This document shows, piece after piece, positions 17,501 to 22,500 of a stretch of 22,500 nt of DNA. The position numbers and the translations under genes were made by a program. Source of the stretch: Symbiodinium natans (Eukaryota; Sar; Dinophyceae; Suessiales; Symbiodiniaceae); assembly GCA_905221605.1 (NCBI GenBank), contig CAJNDS010000851.1, positions 25,001 to 47,500 on the forward strand, given 5' to 3'. The notes beneath the pieces were generated by a model, which searched no databases, had not been told where the DNA came from, and saw nothing but the letters and a program-made list of their open reading frames with translations. Each line of letters opens with the position of its first letter. Positions within the stretch are counted from its first letter, which is position 1.

Positions 17501-17698
17501 GTGCGGCCCCCGGTCTGGGATCCGAGGTCGGAATTGTAAGTTGATTGCTGGACTCCTCAGACACTGCGTGTGCTGCGCTTGCAGGAACTGAGCCATGTCT
17601 TGTGGCTTCCAACTCGGTCGGTCATGCCGCAGCGCTTGCAGCTTGCTGTGTTCAGTTGTCTTCGTATCATGCCCCGTGTTTTGCCTCCGTTGTGCCAG
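4620..17698 (+). CDS. NO VEIN/sacsin-like GHKL-ATPase gene (overall span, many exons)
   Basis: This entry gives the extent; exons are listed separately. In order, the joined exons show an N-terminal helical region, a coiled coil, the GHKL N-box (HFLLELIQNADDNRY), the G1-type segment (NNEMGMTGKDVEALCDINRS), the G2-type glycine box (GKIGKKGVGWKAVFAVSD), the FCFRFDV and LGYVTP motifs, the LPL strand and LLFLRQLRRI helix, and then the downstream VFCFLPVRPVGFRF...TSNRED block. This order matches plant NO VEIN proteins. The N-box Asn and Asp-Asp, the G1 Asp and the G2 glycines are all present, so ATP binding is plausible. Phases agree at nearly every junction from 4620 to 12758 and from 14517 to 17698; exons between 12759 and 14516 are incompletely resolved. 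The true start codon and 3' end are not fixed. A complete AP-endonuclease gene lies in one intron. Confidence 0.68.
5630..5705 (+). repeat. 38-bp tandem duplication
   Basis: Copies 5630-5667 and 5668-5705 are nearly identical (AACATACGCTCATACTAGGC type, ending AGCAATGTT). They lie in the intron between the exons ending at 5561 and starting at 6049. A CT-rich (TTCC)n tract follows at about 5741-5794. Confidence 0.85.
5741..5794 (+). repeat. Polypyrimidine (TTCC)n microsatellite
   Basis: Nearly pure C/T stretch with repeated CTTC/CCTTCC units, within the intron 5562-6048. Confidence 0.85.
6049..6470 (+). CDS. NOV-like gene, exon with coiled coil and ATP-binding N-box
   Basis: The exon enters in phase 2 after GCGAG (6048) and continues the helix of the previous exon (RRQHAEQIAELQLALDKAQR). 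A linker follows, and then the family motif: RSIGAAVERLAIDLY, SKGHFLLELIQNADDNRYDD. The asparagine and aspartates of LIQNADDN are the hallmark of the GHKL N-box that coordinates Mg-ATP in NOV/sacsin-type ATPases. The exon ends at CGAG|GC in phase 1. Read without splicing, the frame stops eight bases downstream (TGA at 6476). The next family segment is found at 8181. The assignment to the family is secure; the exact acceptor is well supported by phase. Confidence 0.85.
6676..7325 (+). repeat. Minisatellite, about 12 units of about 53 bp
   Basis: Each unit has two related halves: CATCATGAGCATCAGCTGGC + AAAGCCCGT, then GAGCATCAGCCGGCAAAGCA + CGCG. Single-base changes and small deletions vary the unit from about 50 to 55 bases. 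The array lies inside the intron 6471-8180. Open frames across it (6551-6832 and from 7229) are by-products of the repeat. The halves are contiguous with no unique spacers, so this is not a CRISPR array. Confidence 0.9.
7626..7970. repeat. Widely spaced inverted repeat
   Basis: The left arm 7626-7649 (TGCGTAGACGGCCATGGTGC + TTTA) is the reverse complement of the right arm 7949-7970 (TAAAACACCGGCCGTCTACG + CA), except for a two-base deletion and one mismatch. The 299-base interior shows no gene. It could be the ends of a small decayed element or an intron-stabilising stem. Confidence 0.65.
8181..8228 (+). CDS. NOV-like gene, mini-exon linking N-box and G1 segment
   Basis: The exon enters in phase 1 after CTGCAG, completing the glycine codon left at 6470. 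It reads GSEPSMTLHLGAAEET, which fits the position and pattern of the conserved EPTLTF-type strand that follows the N-box in NOV proteins. It ends at a canonical GTAAG donor. That donor is present twice in tandem (CCCGTAAGCCCGTAAG), so the exon may end at 8228 (phase 1) or 8236 (phase 0). Either can be joined in frame to the exon near 10837/10845. This short exon locates the host intron that holds the AP-endonuclease gene. Confidence 0.62.
8229..8695 (+). promoter_or_regulatory. 5' flank of the AP-endonuclease gene, inside the host intron
   Basis: No coding sequence was found. A strong acceptor-like signal, GGGTTTTGTTGCAG, ends at 8548, 147 bases upstream of the ATG. It is a candidate site for addition of the dinoflagellate spliced leader, which is known to cap nuclear mRNAs in this group. 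A second AG lies at 8681 (GTGTGCAG). No relic of the spliced-leader sequence itself is seen. Confidence 0.35.
8696..10328 (+). CDS. AP endonuclease, ExoIII/APE1 family (5 exons)
   Basis: The enzyme cuts DNA 5' to abasic sites in base-excision repair, probably in the nucleus. Exons: 8696-9610, 9698-9724, 9843-9900, 10074-10132 and 10209-10328 (TAG), giving 392 residues. All four introns (87, 118, 173 and 76 nt) are GC-AG with an AG|GC donor, and all phases agree. Residues 1-100 are a lysine-rich, low-complexity tail with NLS-like KKPKRAKKAK. The catalytic domain follows: LSWNVGSLRAF (Asn110), IIEHKLQDG (metal-ligand Glu141), YVPNSG (Tyr224), GDLNVAHQD (Asp264, Asn266), GAFTYWSVRAGNRKTNR across exon 3, RLDYVLVSEEM (Asp338) and GDHCPVGAV (Asp371, His372). 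All catalytic positions known from APE1 are conserved, so it is probably active. Unusual: Leu replaces the Trp of the GWRLDY motif. The start ATG is the first in frame and precedes the basic tail. The minus-strand frame 8729-9538 is a shadow. Confidence 0.92.
9954..10017 (+). repeat. Telomere-like repeat in AP-endonuclease intron 3
   Basis: Seven perfect CCCTAAA units are followed by ACCTAAA and CCCCTAAA. The tract is bounded by exons 3 and 4 of the AP-endonuclease gene, so it is intronic. A perfect short hairpin, CCCCG-TTTT-CGGGG, follows at 10022-10035. Confidence 0.95.
10329..10836 (+). other. 3' flank of the AP-endonuclease gene, end of the host intron
   Basis: No further exon was identified. 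The segment ends with three tandem ACTTCAAG units (10813-10836), the last of which can serve as the acceptor for the next NOV-like exon. No AATAAA signal is seen just after the TAG; dinoflagellates generally lack it. Confidence 0.45.
10837..11047 (+). CDS. NOV-like gene, two mini-exons with the G1-type segment
   Basis: Exon 10837-10879 (or from 10845 after TGGCAG) reads DSSLFFSSVNNE, matching the NNE that precedes the G1 segment in NOV proteins. It ends in phase 2 with a GA donor (AACGA|GAGC). Exon 11000-11047 enters in phase 2 after AATGCAG and reads MGMTGKDVEALCDIN. The aspartate-containing ALCDIN corresponds to the ALCDVG of the family. It ends at CAACAG|GC in phase 2. The GA donor is unusual, but it is the only boundary found that keeps frame and motif. 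Confidence 0.75.
11252..11592 (+). CDS. NOV-like gene, four mini-exons carrying the ATPase G2 box
   Basis: Exon 11252-11270 is only 19 nt long. It completes an arginine and reads STKPSQ, the family STK. Exon 11353-11380 reads GGKIGKKGVG. Exon 11442-11479 (or 11482) completes the glycine and reads WKAVFAVSDQP. Exon 11560-11592 reads VLSGQFCFRFD. Joined, they reproduce the NOV/sacsin G2 region: STK, glycine box, K-S/A-VFAVSD and FCFRFD. Donors are GC at 11270, 11380 and 11592, and GC or GT at 11479/11482. Phases run 2-0-1-0-0 without conflict. Each exon is recognised only because the protein motif is conserved; none would be found by an ORF search. Confidence 0.8.
11685..11940 (+). CDS. NOV-like gene, two mini-exons after the ATPase core
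   Basis: Exon 11685-11716 reads VRCRGRLGYV and leaves in phase 2 at AAC|GC. Exon 11891-11940 follows CCAACAG, completes a threonine and reads PLMLPELVWGQPPKLR. It ends at a perfect donor, CGGC|GTAAGT. The junction gives LGYVTPLMLPE, which fits the YVLP/YVTP motif that follows FRFD in NOV proteins. Similar sequence (GCCTGATG and GCCTCTGATG) flanks the intron. Confidence 0.62.
12289..12758 (+). CDS. NOV-like gene, exons with the LPL strand and LLFLRQLRRI helix
   Basis: Exon 12372-12427 follows ATCAG and reads ATVLYLPLRGRPATEDGP. It leaves in phase 2 at CGCG|GC. Exon 12716-12758 follows GGTGCAG, completes an arginine and reads YPAWLLFLRQLRRI. It ends at ATA|GTGAGG. In NOV proteins a TxIxLPxR strand and an SLLLFLxRLxxI helix occur in this order, so these two exons are well supported. 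A preceding exon, 12289-12344 (KKQWRSSLCLSYAKLHHL), fits by phase on both sides but has no clear motif and is weaker. Confidence 0.7.
13206..13222 (+). repeat. Short telomere-like repeat
   Basis: Two CCCTAAA-type units (ACCCTAAACCCTAC), followed at once by a small hairpin (GGCCA-CTCTG-TGGCC, 13223-13237). A longer tract lies 140 bases downstream. Confidence 0.7.
13364..13397 (+). repeat. Telomere-like repeat tract (CCCTAAA)
   Basis: CCCTAAA x3, CTCTAAA, CCCTAG. It has the same orientation as the short tract at 13206. Both lie in the probable intronic interval between the NOV-like exons at 12758 and 14517. Confidence 0.9.
14462..14501 (+). repeat. 20-bp tandem duplication
   Basis: ATTCTGAGAGAGGGGGTCCT is followed directly by the same 20 bases with one change (ATTCTGAGAGAGGGGGGCCT). 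It lies just upstream of the acceptor of the large exon at 14517. Confidence 0.9.
14517..15276 (+). CDS. NOV-like gene, large exon after the ATPase domain
   Basis: This is the longest exon of the gene after 4841-5561. It enters in phase 0 after CGCAAG; the GTG there is an internal valine codon, not a start. It reads VQDHGAEALASDGR, then DPVFCFLPVRPVGFRFSL, APWSLTSNREDFHLED and WLRGVAAEALAEAI, matching the VFxFLPLRxxGxxFIxQ-DFxLxSxRE block of NOV proteins. It continues through ESKLYRPSEVLVP and FIRALPTDSWSVATGKRLA to VPSFSDTGELP. It ends at CTTCCAG|GC in phase 1. Beyond this point the unspliced frame runs on to 15458 but loses coding character. Minus-strand frames over this exon are shadows. 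Confidence 0.85.
15369..15649 (+). CDS. NOV-like gene, two small exons
   Basis: Exon 15369-15415 enters in phase 1, completes a glycine and reads EERLLDVVAEIQQMQ. It ends at CAG|GTCTGT. Exon 15581-15649 follows TTCCAAG in phase 0 and reads APMLTSLADGDIYLPSSGSS, then GSE. It ends at CGGAG|GC. In NOV proteins a helix is followed by a strand of the type IPxxPLxxGxxxxL; the pair LLDVVAEIQQMQ and LADGDIYLPS fits this pattern. The downstream frame from 15650 is not coding. Confidence 0.68.
15497..15511 (+). repeat. (GGA)n microsatellite
   Basis: Five GGA/GAG units in the intron between exons ending at 15415 and starting at 15581. Confidence 0.8.
16002..16885 (+). CDS. Two further in-phase exons, probably NOV-like gene
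   Basis: Exon 16002-16173 enters in phase 0 after CCGAAG. It reads VLDSSSWHSLSSGGQSFLRQ, then HQKRAELAVDLAGALVESGR and IFRFLANTSNP, and ends at CCCAG|GC in phase 1. Exon 16767-16885 follows CTACAG in phase 1. It reads PIEERELAVLWAGLDVVR, MASQTARVMSACMSGLSG, and may end at GGG|GTTTAC. Phases agree with each other and with the exon ending at 15649. The sequence is helical, with no motif recognised on its own; membership in the NOV-like gene rests on phase, strand and spacing. The segment between them (16174-16766) is open in places but shows no other exon. Confidence 0.48.
16886..17584 (+). other. Probable intron
   Basis: No exon-like sequence is supported. The segment 16886-16990 is rich in GGACCC/GGTACCCCC-like words. 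It ends near a perfect 7-bp inverted repeat, CACATGT-ATC-ACATGTG (16983-16999). Open frames 16913-17155 and 17228-17539 lack coding character. Confidence 0.4.
17585..17698 (+). CDS. Exon with WLPT motif, probably NOV-like gene
   Basis: Bounded by CTTGCAG and by CCAG|GC, phase 0 at both ends. It reads ELSHVLWLPTRSVMPQRLQL, then AVFSCLRIMPRVLPPLCQ. NOV proteins carry repeated segments in which a helix is followed by WLxT/WLPT, and this exon has that pattern. It would join in phase 0 to the exon ending at 16885. Confidence 0.52.
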
Positions 17699-17923
17699 GC
17701 CGCCGGCCACGTTTGGCTTCGACGCGGGAGAGATTTGATTCTTCCGACCTTCATGGGCCGCGCCCCTAGGAGCAGAGAAACAGGTGCTGACATGTTGTTT
17801 ACTCGGGAGCTTCGTGAGGCCTCACAGCCAGCGAGCCAACAAAAGCACGAGGTGTCCTGGAGGAGTGTCTTGTTGTCTTGTTGCCACATGGGCCGAGACC
17901 CGGGAGAGCCCTGGTCCTGAAAG

Positions 17924-18231
17924 GAGCACGTGGATGAGGAGGATGTTGGGGATGTGGAGGTGTTATGCGGAACCGTGCATTTGCCCCTGAAGTCTGTCAC
18001 GAGACCTAGGTCTTCAGCAATTTGCTCTGGGCTTCTTTTACGCTCTTGTTTGTGGGAACATCGGAAAATGCCTTCGAGCCATCGAATGGAAAAAGCTTCG
18101 CGAGAGGCATCTGAGGTCCATTTCCCATCATCTCCCCCCTGAGCTCTTCGACCCTCCCGATTTAGACTTCTCCCGGCATGAAGCTTTTCGGCCTTCTTGT
18201 TCGGCCCCTGCTGCCTCCTGCGGTCTGCACT
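17924..18231 (+). CDS. Candidate exons, unknown segment (possible continuation)
   Basis: Exon from 17924 enters in phase 0 after GAAAG and begins EHVDEEDVGDVEVLCG; its end is uncertain (17963 or 17993). A stretch from 18018 to 18231, without a methionine, reads with strong coding character: QFALGFFYALVCGNIGKCLR, AIEWKKLRERHLRSISHH and LPPELFDPPDLDFSRHEAF. It ends at a GTAAGA donor in phase 1. Unspliced, the frame stops at 18240. The longer piece is cysteine- and basic-rich and is not recognised. If the first exon ends at 17963 the intron would be 54 nt, which is short. Confidence 0.42.
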
Positions 18232-19735
18232 GTAAGACGTAGGACGCCCTGAGTCTGCTTTCTACAGTTTTCTACCTTCGTGCCAGCTGAGCTTTTGACA
18301 GGGATTGGCCCCCCTCCCCCGTGTTTAAAGTATGCAGGTATCGGGAATGCCAGGGTTCCGGCAGATGGATATGTACCTGCTCCTCTTGTTGCACCGGTCT
18401 GCTGTTAGTGATCCAGCTGCCAACTTGTCAACTTGTCAAGTTGTCACTTGTGCTTTGTTGGCCGTAGAAGCTTGTGTGTGCGAGGGGACGGTGCTAGCGC
18501 CGCCGCCCTCTGGGCCGATAGCTGAGATCACAGAACTTCTCGGAACACCAGAGAACGAAAGAAGCCACCGAACGTTGTGCCCGTGCTGCGAGTGTGTTGT
18601 GCTGTCTGCGTGCCACCCTACGTACGAAACTTGAGGCAGCCTACCGGCCTCCGCCATGTGGCATCAACCTCAGCTGGAACTTCACTTTGATCGTATGTTG
18701 GTATGTTGTGAAGCGAAAGGGTCTCGAGTTGGAAAACTTATGGTGTCTTTCACTGCACACCTAGCAGCTGGCGTTTGGATTTGTTGGTGGATCTTGGTGG
18801 TTTGGTTCTGAAATGTTGGGTGCCAAGAAGTCCCGCACTGTTCAGTAAAATCGTTTGCTGTCCTCGTACAGGATGATGGATGATCACACTGTGAAGTGGC
18901 TTACTGCGTGTGCACGCAAAGTTTTTTGGCATCTTATGGCTGTTGAGTCGTTTTTTTTGGTGATCTTGTGCAGGTCGCTGTCCCTGATGACGGCCAGGCA
19001 TGCCGGCCATGTTGCAGTCATTGCGAGCTTCGGTGCGCTCACATGAGCTCAAAACTCTGATACGATGCTGTGTAACTTCAACTTACACAGCGTCTATAAT
19101 TCCTATGAAGGACTGTTAGTATAAGTGGGAACATCCCAATTGGGGGGGGGGATGAACTAAGATCTTCAGGTTGGTGGGTGGAGCGAGTGCCTTCTCTTGC
19201 GTGGGGGCTCAGTGTGTCTCGAGTCTTGGGGAGGCGCAGAGATCTTGTAGCATCCCACTATGGAGAGCCGACATGCATGCAAAGAACATGGAGGTGATTT
19301 GGGAGTGATGCCAGGTTGCTGAAGTCTTCCTACATGCACATGGTACATTCATGTTTGTGTCAGCGCCTGATGGACACACGTGGAGCGTGCCAAGGCGAGA
19401 AGCTTTTCTGACCGAGCTTGGCTGTGTCTGTGCCTTGTATGTGCAAGGGCAGGCTGCCAACGTGATGAAATGACTGCCAATGGCTGCTCCCGGCATGCAC
19501 CCATGATATCTGAGGCTCAACCGGGAATCGAAAATCTGCCTCTTGACCGAGTAGCAGTGACTCGGCCACAGTCTTGCCCGAGTCTGACCAAACTATCCAA
19601 TGCCGAACCCACGGATCCCACGCCCGATCCGAAACCCCTTCCCCCCTCCCTCCCCTCCCCCTGGAACCCCCTCACTGGACCCCGCGAAAGCTGAACTGGT
19701 TTGGGCTCAATCGAATCGCAAGATGTCTGTTTCAG
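18232..19735 (+). other. Region without a firmly supported gene
   Basis: A few possible small exons are seen on the + strand, such as 18368-18399 (GYVPAPLVAPVC) and a CAG-bounded octapeptide near 18974 (VAVPDDGQ). They are too short to support alone. The stretch contains a perfect 9-bp stem with a 7-base loop (19067-19091, GCTGTGTAA / TTACACAGC). It also holds a second copy of the fold-back repeat (19108-19138) and a run of nine G at 19142-19150. Confidence 0.4.
19067..19138. repeat. Hairpin plus dispersed-repeat copy
   Basis: A perfect 9-bp inverted repeat (GCTGTGTAA, loop CTTCAAC, TTACACAGC) is followed by a sequence like the right arm of the fold-back at 1927: GGACTGTTAGTATAAGTGGG then AACATCCCAA. 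It shares at least 25 of about 30 bases with 1922-1956, allowing for a small insertion. Confidence 0.55.
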
Positions 19736-20225
19736 AACCCAAAGAGGCAGCATCGAAACGGCCACTGTTGCACGTTGCAAGGAGCGCCTGGTCTCTCGTC
19801 GGCTTTGGGAGGCCAACCGTGGGGTCCGGGAAGACCGCAGGTAACCCAAGCCTTAAGCAAGAGTAAGCTGAGTGGAACCGACGTGCAGACGCATGAAGGG
19901 ATCGCGGACTTTATGATGAGCCTGCGAGTCCAAATGCATCCCTGGAGAAGCACTGTAGTTTTTCTCAGACACGGTGCCTCACAGCATGGAAACTTATGAC
20001 CGGGCTGCATGCGGTTGTGTCGCTTTTGCGAGTCACCTTGCCAAGCGCTGTTCTAGGCGCTAGCCAAGTCAGCTGAGCTGCGGAGACATGTGGGATGCTC
20101 GGTTTCCAGCGGCAATTTTTGAAGAACTCGGGCTCATGTGGTTTGTGCGCATCGCGCTGAGAGGGTGGGGCATTGAGGCAGCTCGTGTCTTCCGCGAAAA
20201 CCATGGCTGGCTGCCCGACTTGGAG
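19736..20225 (+). CDS. Two exons of an unrecognised protein
   Basis: Exon 19736-19840 follows CTGTTTCAG and enters in phase 2. It reads TQRGSIETATVARCKERLVS, then RRLWEANRGVREDR, and ends at a GTAACC donor in phase 2. Exon 20078-20225 follows GCTGAG and completes a serine. It reads CGDMWDARFPAAIFEELGLM, WFVRIALRGWGIEAARVF, RENHGWLPDLE, and ends at GGAG|GC in phase 0. The exons join in frame and have clear coding character (helical, tryptophan-rich). No family was recognised. They may be the 3' part of the NOV-like gene or belong to a separate gene. Confidence 0.52.
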
Positions 20226-20243
20226 GCCTGCTGCCAACCATTG

Positions 20244-20281
20244 TAAGACGTCTTAAGAATTGAATTCTTAAGAATTCTTAA
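20244..20281. repeat. Cluster of overlapping perfect palindromes
   Basis: Four palindromes overlap within 38 bases: TAAGACGTCTTA (20244-20255), a 19-base inverted repeat centred on 20262, GAATTCTTAAGAATTC (20262-20277) and TTAAGAATTCTTAA (20268-20281). The cluster lies 19 bases after the donor at 20225, inside a probable intron. Confidence 0.9.
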
Positions 20282-20363
20282 CTGGAAGCTCTGGTTTCGC
20301 GAGTAGTGATTTCATGTTTGCTGGAGCACGAAAGGGACGTTCCTGCCTTGTTATCAGAAGCAG

Positions 20364-20450
20364 GTTTTCTTGGGTGGCGCGAAGCTTGCCGCGTTGTTGT
20401 GGTTCGTCCGAACGGTAGCCACCTATGCCAGCAGAACTTTGGAGTTGCAA
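20364..20450 (+). CDS. Candidate exon continuing the 19.7-20.2 kb chain
   Basis: It follows AAGCAG and enters in phase 0, as the exon ending at 20225 requires. It reads VFLGGAKLAALLWFVRTVAT, then YASRTLELQAQLAARL. The hydrophobic start could be a membrane helix. The 3' boundary is not resolved; unspliced, the frame ends at 20472. Confidence 0.42.
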
Positions 20451-20623
20451 GCTCAACTGGCAGCCAGATTGTGAAGCGCTGTCAGCCCAAAGAACAAAAA
20501 GATTGTCACTTGGTCTCGCCAGGTCCAGCCACCTCCACATCAGCCAGGTCCAGGATTACTGCATCACCAGTAGCATGCAAGCCAGTGGCGTGGTGGACGG
20601 GGTGTCGTCATCGGTTCGTGCAG

Positions 20624-21336
20624 GTCCGGGCCAGCGCATCAACAGATATTTCCGCCGTGCCGCCTTTGAACCCGTGGTGGGTCAGGTTCTCAAGATTGAA
20701 GCACGTTGAGCTGGTAGCTGGGACCCCCTGCTCACGCATGCCTCCTTACAATTTTAGATCTCGTCGTTGACTTGCAGGCGAAGGTGGCCTGGCCTATGTG
20801 GATGCAGCAAGCTTAGCTCGTGGGAGGTTGTGTGTTAGAGCTTCTTGCTGAAGAGTTGGAGTTGTCCGCTAAGAAGCTTCGGGAGTCTTTTTTTGTAGGT
20901 TTGCATAGTGTTGCCAGATACCTTGCTAGGCCATAGAGCGCCTGTCTGTGTCTTCCGCTAGTGACGCTAGTGTAGTTTTGACTCAGAGACGGAGTCGACA
21001 TCGAAATTTAGCATTTCCATTGCAGAAGTCCCCAAAAGAACAAGCCGAAGAACTCCCCCGGTCTGCCCAAGCCAGCCTTTCGTTCGAAGGCGGAGCCCAG
21101 CTGCCAGGCGCTTCTTGAGCTTCTCAGGCACGTGGGCCCTCTTGTGCCAACCTCTCCTAGGGGGTGCAACTGGCTGGGTTGGCTGGCAGGATCTGGCATG
21201 TGGTGGGGTCCTTTTTGGGGGTCCTTCTTCTTCGAGGCATCAAAGGGGCTCGCATGTAGAGAACTGCCCATAAAGGATCCGCTGCACGCCGGATTTCGAG
21301 AACCTGGCCGTGGCATTACGTTTCTGGGTGGACAAG
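20624..21336 (+). CDS. Four in-phase exons of an unrecognised protein
   Basis: Exon 20624-20680 follows GTGCAG and reads PGQRINRYFRRAAFEPVV, donor GTGG|GTCAGG, phase 1. Exon 20778-20826 follows CTTGCAG and reads GEGGLAYVDAASLARG, donor GGGAG|GT, phase 2. Exon 21026-21127 follows CATTGCAG and reads SPQKNKPKNSPGLPKPAF, RSKAEPSCQALLELL, donor CTCAG|GC, phase 2. Exon 21276-21336 follows TAAAG and reads IRCTPDFENLAVALRFWVDK, donor AAG|GC, phase 0. All three joins preserve frame, which would be unlikely by chance. A basic proline-rich linker sits between a small globular part and a helical part. No family was recognised. Confidence 0.5.
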
Positions 21337-21540
21337 GCCCCCTTGGTTGGACCCAGAGGGCGTTGTAGATCGTGGCGGCACCTGGCCACGATACAGGGAA
21401 ACGTAGAGGGACTCTCGGTTCTTCTGGTGTGTTCAACATACTACCAGTGGTGACAAGGGCATCTTGTGCAAGGACGGCCCCTTCTTGTGGACAGGATTCA
21501 GGCAAGCGCTTGAGCCACTGTAGCCAGAGACTGCAGCAAG

Positions 21541-21800
21541 GAGCCGCCGGCGATGTGCGCACCCAAGGCGCTGGTCACTGCCCGCCCGGCACGCTTTCAA
21601 AGCTGGCTGCGCTTGTTTCAGGATCTTCTGGGGTTCTAAGGGGATTCTATGAACAAGTCTATGGGGTTCTAAGGGGGCACTTCGACTTGAAGATGTCCTT
21701 GAGCCCTGGGACCCTACAGAGTATCTTCTCGACAAGGCCTTGCTGCAGCGAGCTATTGCCGAGAGGCCCGAGTGTTTGCCGAGTGCAAGCTCCTACTTAG
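21541..21800 (+). CDS. Last candidate exons of the 3' chain
   Basis: Exon from 21541 follows GCAGCAAG in phase 0, matching the exon ending at 21336. It reads EPPAMCAPKALVTARPARFQ, SWLRLFQDLLG. A second piece, with no ATG, reads EDVLEPWDPTEYLLDKALLQ, RAIAERPECLPSASSYLAAW from 21689. Between them lies a 33-base direct repeat of TGGGGTTCTAAGGGG. The boundary joining the two pieces was not resolved. The WLRLF-type helix recalls segments of NOV proteins but is not diagnostic. Confidence 0.42.
21630..21677 (+). repeat. Direct repeat, 33-base spacing
   Basis: TGGGGTTCTAAGGGG occurs at 21630 and again at 21663. It lies at the unresolved junction between two coding stretches. Confidence 0.75.
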
Positions 21801-21902
21801 CTGCATGGTGTCGTATTGTGTGGGTATGGTATCTTGGGATTCTTAGGTTGCCTGCTCTGCAGTGGGCCAGATTGAGTCCTGCCCTAGTGGCATCGTCTCG
21901 GT

Positions 21903-22500
21903 AGTGAGTTGACTGGTTTCATTGCTTTTGCATATTCGTAATTGCCTACTTTCATCGTATGTACATGTATGTACCATGTATGCATTGCTCAGAGGAGGTT
22001 AGGTGCGAAAGTACTTGTAGCACAAATGCCACGTTGCCCTGAGCACAAGGCCAGCAGACTCTGTGCTTTCAGCTCAGTCGGAATGAAGCTAGTCATTCTC
22101 TTCTAACCAGCCCCTTACAAACTCCTCCTCCGCAAGTACACTCTCGAAGTAGTGTCGAGCAAGTGTTTCAGTGTGCCAGGGAGAGCGAGCCCGAACGCAG
22201 GGTATCCAATGTGTTGACGTTGCTTGCTCAACGGGCTTGTGACAATGCATGTGAAGCCTCCCCAAAAAGGCACTGCATCCGATTCCATCCTATTGTTGAA
22301 TTGCGCATTTGTGTGTCTTCAATGACATTGAGGTTGGCCATACTGCGCAACCTGATCTTCGTCCCAGGCCAGACTGGGGTAGGCTGAGAGGTTCATGCGG
22401 ATCAGTTTTCGTGGCCAGGCAAGGGGACGATTACGGCTCAGCAGGCAGGCTGCGACTCAGGGAACCGTCTGCCGTGCTTCTCCTGTTGCACTTGACAGGC
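21903..22500 (+). other. No supported gene
   Basis: After the frame ending at 21902 nothing with coding character was found. The stretch 21955-21985 has repeated TGTA/CATGTATG words. The open frame 22163-22387 lacks any motif or neighbour. Confidence 0.45.

Noticed and set aside
1-22500. tRNA, rRNA, snRNA or spliced-leader RNA genes
   Set aside because: No cloverleaf with a GGTTCGA-type T-loop and acceptor stem was found, and no spliced-leader sequence or relic was seen on either strand by eye.
1-22500. Reverse transcriptase or transposase genes
   Set aside because: No recognisable catalytic motif of either was found in any frame; repeats here are non-coding.

Overview
The window looks like nuclear DNA of a dinoflagellate. 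Three things point that way. Protein-coding sequence is cut into many exons, some as small as 19 nt, that join in frame only if most introns begin with GC (a few with GA or GT) and end with AG. TTTAGGG/CCCTAAA (plant-type) telomere-like repeats are scattered inside introns. All supported coding sequence lies on one strand (+). Species cannot be told from the sequence.

Two genes are recognised with confidence. The first is a complete AP-endonuclease of the ExoIII/APE1 family, in five exons from 8696 to 10328. Its four introns are all GC-AG and the predicted protein is 392 residues. The second is a very large gene of the NO VEIN (NOV)/sacsin-like GHKL-ATPase family. Its exons run from about 4.6 kb to at least 15.6 kb, and probably to 18.2 kb. 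The ATPase N-box exon ends at 6470, the next exon is 8181-8228, and the next is near 10837. The whole APE1-type gene therefore sits, in the same orientation, inside one intron of the NOV-like gene. This nested arrangement is the main discovery in the window.

Layout. 1-3.2 kb: little convincing coding sequence, short tandem repeats and a fold-back repeat. 3.2-4.2 kb: candidate small exons, and an intron-like segment carrying two opposed telomere-like tracts. 4.6-6.5 kb: N-terminal region and ATP-binding N-box of the NOV-like gene. 6.5-8.2 kb: intron with a 53-bp minisatellite and a long inverted repeat. 8.2-10.8 kb: host intron with the AP-endonuclease gene. 10.8-12.8 kb: the ATPase fold in about ten mini-exons. 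14.5-15.6 kb: the conserved post-ATPase region of NOV proteins in one large and two small exons. 16.0-18.2 kb: further in-phase exons, probably the same gene. 19.7-21.9 kb: another in-phase chain of exons of unknown function, either the 3' end of the NOV-like gene or a separate downstream gene.

The AP-endonuclease would act in nuclear base-excision repair. NOV-like proteins are large GHKL ATPases known mainly from plant development and from sacsin-type chaperone relatives. The sequence shows no functional link between the two products; their relationship is positional. Exon boundaries were read by eye from reading frame, phase and family motifs. Boundaries marked low confidence may move.
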